From assembly GCA_035457725.1 (NCBI GenBank), contig DATIBC010000093.1, forward strand, positions 1 to 15,202: 15,202 nt of DNA. The letters are read 5' to 3'. The translations under genes were made by a program, and so were the position numbers. The DNA is from DATFES01 sp035457725 (GTDB lineage Bacteria; Pseudomonadota; Alphaproteobacteria; CACIAM-22H2). The notes beneath the pieces are model-generated. The model ran no database searches. It worked only from the letters and a program-made list of their open reading frames with translations, and was not told the DNA's origin. Each line of letters starts with the position of its first letter. Positions within the stretch are counted from its first letter, which is position 1. Below, in pieces: positions 14,273 to 15,202 of this stretch.

Positions 14273-14466
14273 TGGCGCCGCCATTGGCCGCGTTGGGGCA
14301 AGGCCGGCGTAGATCCCGCGGCCCCGCGTGCGGCCGTTTGCAGTTGTCTCGACTGGTTGGCCCCCTTATCCTTTAATCGCGGCACGGTGGGTGCGGATCC
14401 CGTCGGCATACCAGGCGCGCGCGTCCGCCGTTACCGGAGTTCACCGGACGGAGAGGGAGAGCGCGC

Positions 14467-14904
14467 ATGAAAATCGCCGACATCTTGCGTCGCAAGGGCG
14501 GCCATCTGATTACGGTCCGGCCGGACGACACGGTCGCCATGGCGGTGGGCGTCATGACCGCCAAAGGGATCGGAGCGCTTCTCGTGTGCGAGCTGGGCGG
14601 CCAGTTCCTCGGCCTATTGTCGGAACGTGACGTCGTTCAGGCGATCGCCCGCCAGCGCGACAACGTCGCGACGCTGCGCGTTGATGACGTGATGACCCGC
14701 GATGTCGTCGTCTGCACGCCGGCTGACAGCGTCAAGCACATGATGGCCGTCATCACAAACCGCCGCGCGCGCCACGTGCCGGTGCTCGAGGACGGAAAGC
14801 TGGTCGGGATCGTCTCGGTCGGCGACGTTCTGAAGTCCCGCCTCGATGAAGCGGTCGAGGAAGCGAACGTGCTGCGCGATCTGTCGATGGCGACGCGCGG
14901 GTAG
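14467..14904 (+). CDS. Stand-alone two-CBS-domain protein
   Basis: A 145-residue protein that consists of a tandem CBS pair (Bateman module) and little else: CBS1 spans about residues 8-65, ending GLLSERDVVQAI, and CBS2 about 75-126, starting DVMTRDVVVCTPADSV and ending GIVSVGDVLKSRL. The RHVPVLEDGKLVGIVS stretch and the aspartates in SERD and VGD fit ligand-binding CBS pairs, which usually sense adenine nucleotides or S-adenosylmethionine. No catalytic or DNA-binding domain is attached, so it probably regulates another protein; the target is unknown. A strong GGGAGA (14455-14460) lies 6 nt before the ATG. It is separated from gcvPB by 216 nt including a hairpin and is likely transcribed on its own. 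Confidence 0.93.
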   Translation: MKIADILRRKGGHLITVRPDDTVAMAVGVMTAKGIGALLVCELGGQFLGLLSERDVVQAIARQRDNVATLRVDDVMTRDVVVCTPADSVKHMMAVITNRRARHVPVLEDGKLVGIVSVGDVLKSRLDEAVEEANVLRDLSMATRG

Positions 14905-14980
14905 GCTAGGTTCGCAGTCTGAGCCCCATCGTCCCATTCCCGTCGTCGAGCCCTACTTTCCGCCGCACGCTCGCCCTCGG

Positions 14981-15041
14981 CCCTTCGACAAGTTTGGGAC
15001 GAAGCGATCTAGAAATCCTCATGCTGAGGCTGTCGCAGCAT
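14981..15041. repeat. REP-like intergenic element, copy 2
   Basis: The element begins with CCCTTCGACAAGTTTGGGAC, related to the 5145-5168 element, and continues to the palindrome CCTCATGCTGAGG (15017-15029). A further stem ATGCTG (15021-15026) / CAGCAT (15036-15041) overlaps it. It lies between the convergent CBS gene and atpF and could act as a 3' hairpin for either transcript. Confidence 0.5.
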
Positions 15042-15083
15042 GGGGGTGTCGAGGTTCGGAGAATTAGTCGGGGCGAACCTGGA

Positions 15084-15202
15084 CTAATTGAGCTTTCCAG
15101 GAAGCTGCCTGATCGCGTCGTCGATGAGCGCGTCCGATTTCGCCGCGTCGAGCCGTTCGGCGATTAGGCGTCCGGCAACCTGTACCGCGAGATCGACGGC
15201 GA
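15084..15202 (-). CDS. atpF: ATP synthase F0 subunit b, C-terminal end (partial)
   Basis: The 38 C-terminal residues plus stop (TAG at 15084-15086) are visible; the gene continues beyond the window. The tail reads AVDLAVQVAGRLIAERLD, then AAKSDALIDDAIRQLPGKLN. This pattern, a helix with VAGRLIAERL followed by LIDDAI and a final LPGKL, matches the C-terminal delta-binding end of alphaproteobacterial b or b' subunits of ATP synthase. The b subunit is the peripheral stalk that links the membrane part to F1. Whether it is b or b' cannot be settled from the tail alone. It would be the last gene of an F0 operon that runs on the minus strand. Confidence 0.7.
   Translation of the reverse strand, partial: AVDLAVQVAGRLIAERLDAAKSDALIDDAIRQLPGKLN

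Noticed and set aside
13159..14409. Open frame of 416 codons on the minus strand across gcvPB
   Set aside because: It is fully antisense to a gene with a complete family match, is rich in Arg/His/Gln as expected from the reverse of GC-rich codons, and has no recognisable domain.
1..15202. CRISPR array, tRNA, rRNA, insertion sequence or prophage
   Set aside because: No regularly spaced direct repeats, no tRNA cloverleaf, no transposase or integrase motifs were seen by reading.

Overview
This 15.2-kb, GC-rich window looks like ordinary chromosome from an alphaproteobacterium, probably Rhodospirillales-like. The evidence is the ispH/thrB/rnhA cluster, a threonine synthase tail followed by an M16 peptidase, the split glycine dehydrogenase (gcvPA + gcvPB), and an ATP synthase b-subunit tail of alphaproteobacterial type. 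I see no transposase, integrase, phage gene, CRISPR array, tRNA or rRNA. Genes are densely packed, and most strong open frames on the opposite strand are GC-driven shadows.

Left part (1-5261): the 3' end of thrC (1-101) is followed by an M16 zinc peptidase on the + strand. It converges on a yqgE/AlgH-family gene (-), and their two stop codons lie in the arms of one hairpin. After a divergent 177-nt region rich in inverted repeats come a DsbD/ScsB-type membrane thiol-disulfide reductase (+) and, 170 nt later, a Prx5-type peroxiredoxin (+). The peroxiredoxin leader holds three palindromes in a row. A 324-nt gene-free stretch with a REP-like palindrome follows.

Middle part (5262-9435): a tight minus-strand operon runs ispH, thrB, SIMPL-domain secreted protein, rnhA. 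It covers isoprenoid synthesis, threonine synthesis, a periplasmic protein of unknown role, and RNA:DNA hybrid removal. Divergently, on the + strand, a small double-CDGSH iron-sulfur protein is translationally coupled (GTGA overlap) to a predicted lipoprotein.

Right part (9436-15202): a promoter and a complete tandem glycine riboswitch precede gcvT-gcvH-gcvPA-gcvPB, the glycine cleavage system. Glycine binding to the leader would tune expression of the glycine-degrading enzymes; two mutually exclusive hairpins can be drawn between the second aptamer and the gcvT ribosome binding site. After a hairpin comes a stand-alone two-CBS-domain protein. A second REP-like region and the 3' end of atpF on the - strand close the window.

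I did not find a convincing undescribed system. The points most worth a second look are in non-coding DNA: the riboswitch expression platform, the palindrome cluster before the peroxiredoxin, the repeated TTAGC elements between yqgE and dsbD, and the REP-like repeats. The SIMPL gene inside the ispH-thrB-rnhA operon and the coupled CDGSH-lipoprotein pair also deserve attention.
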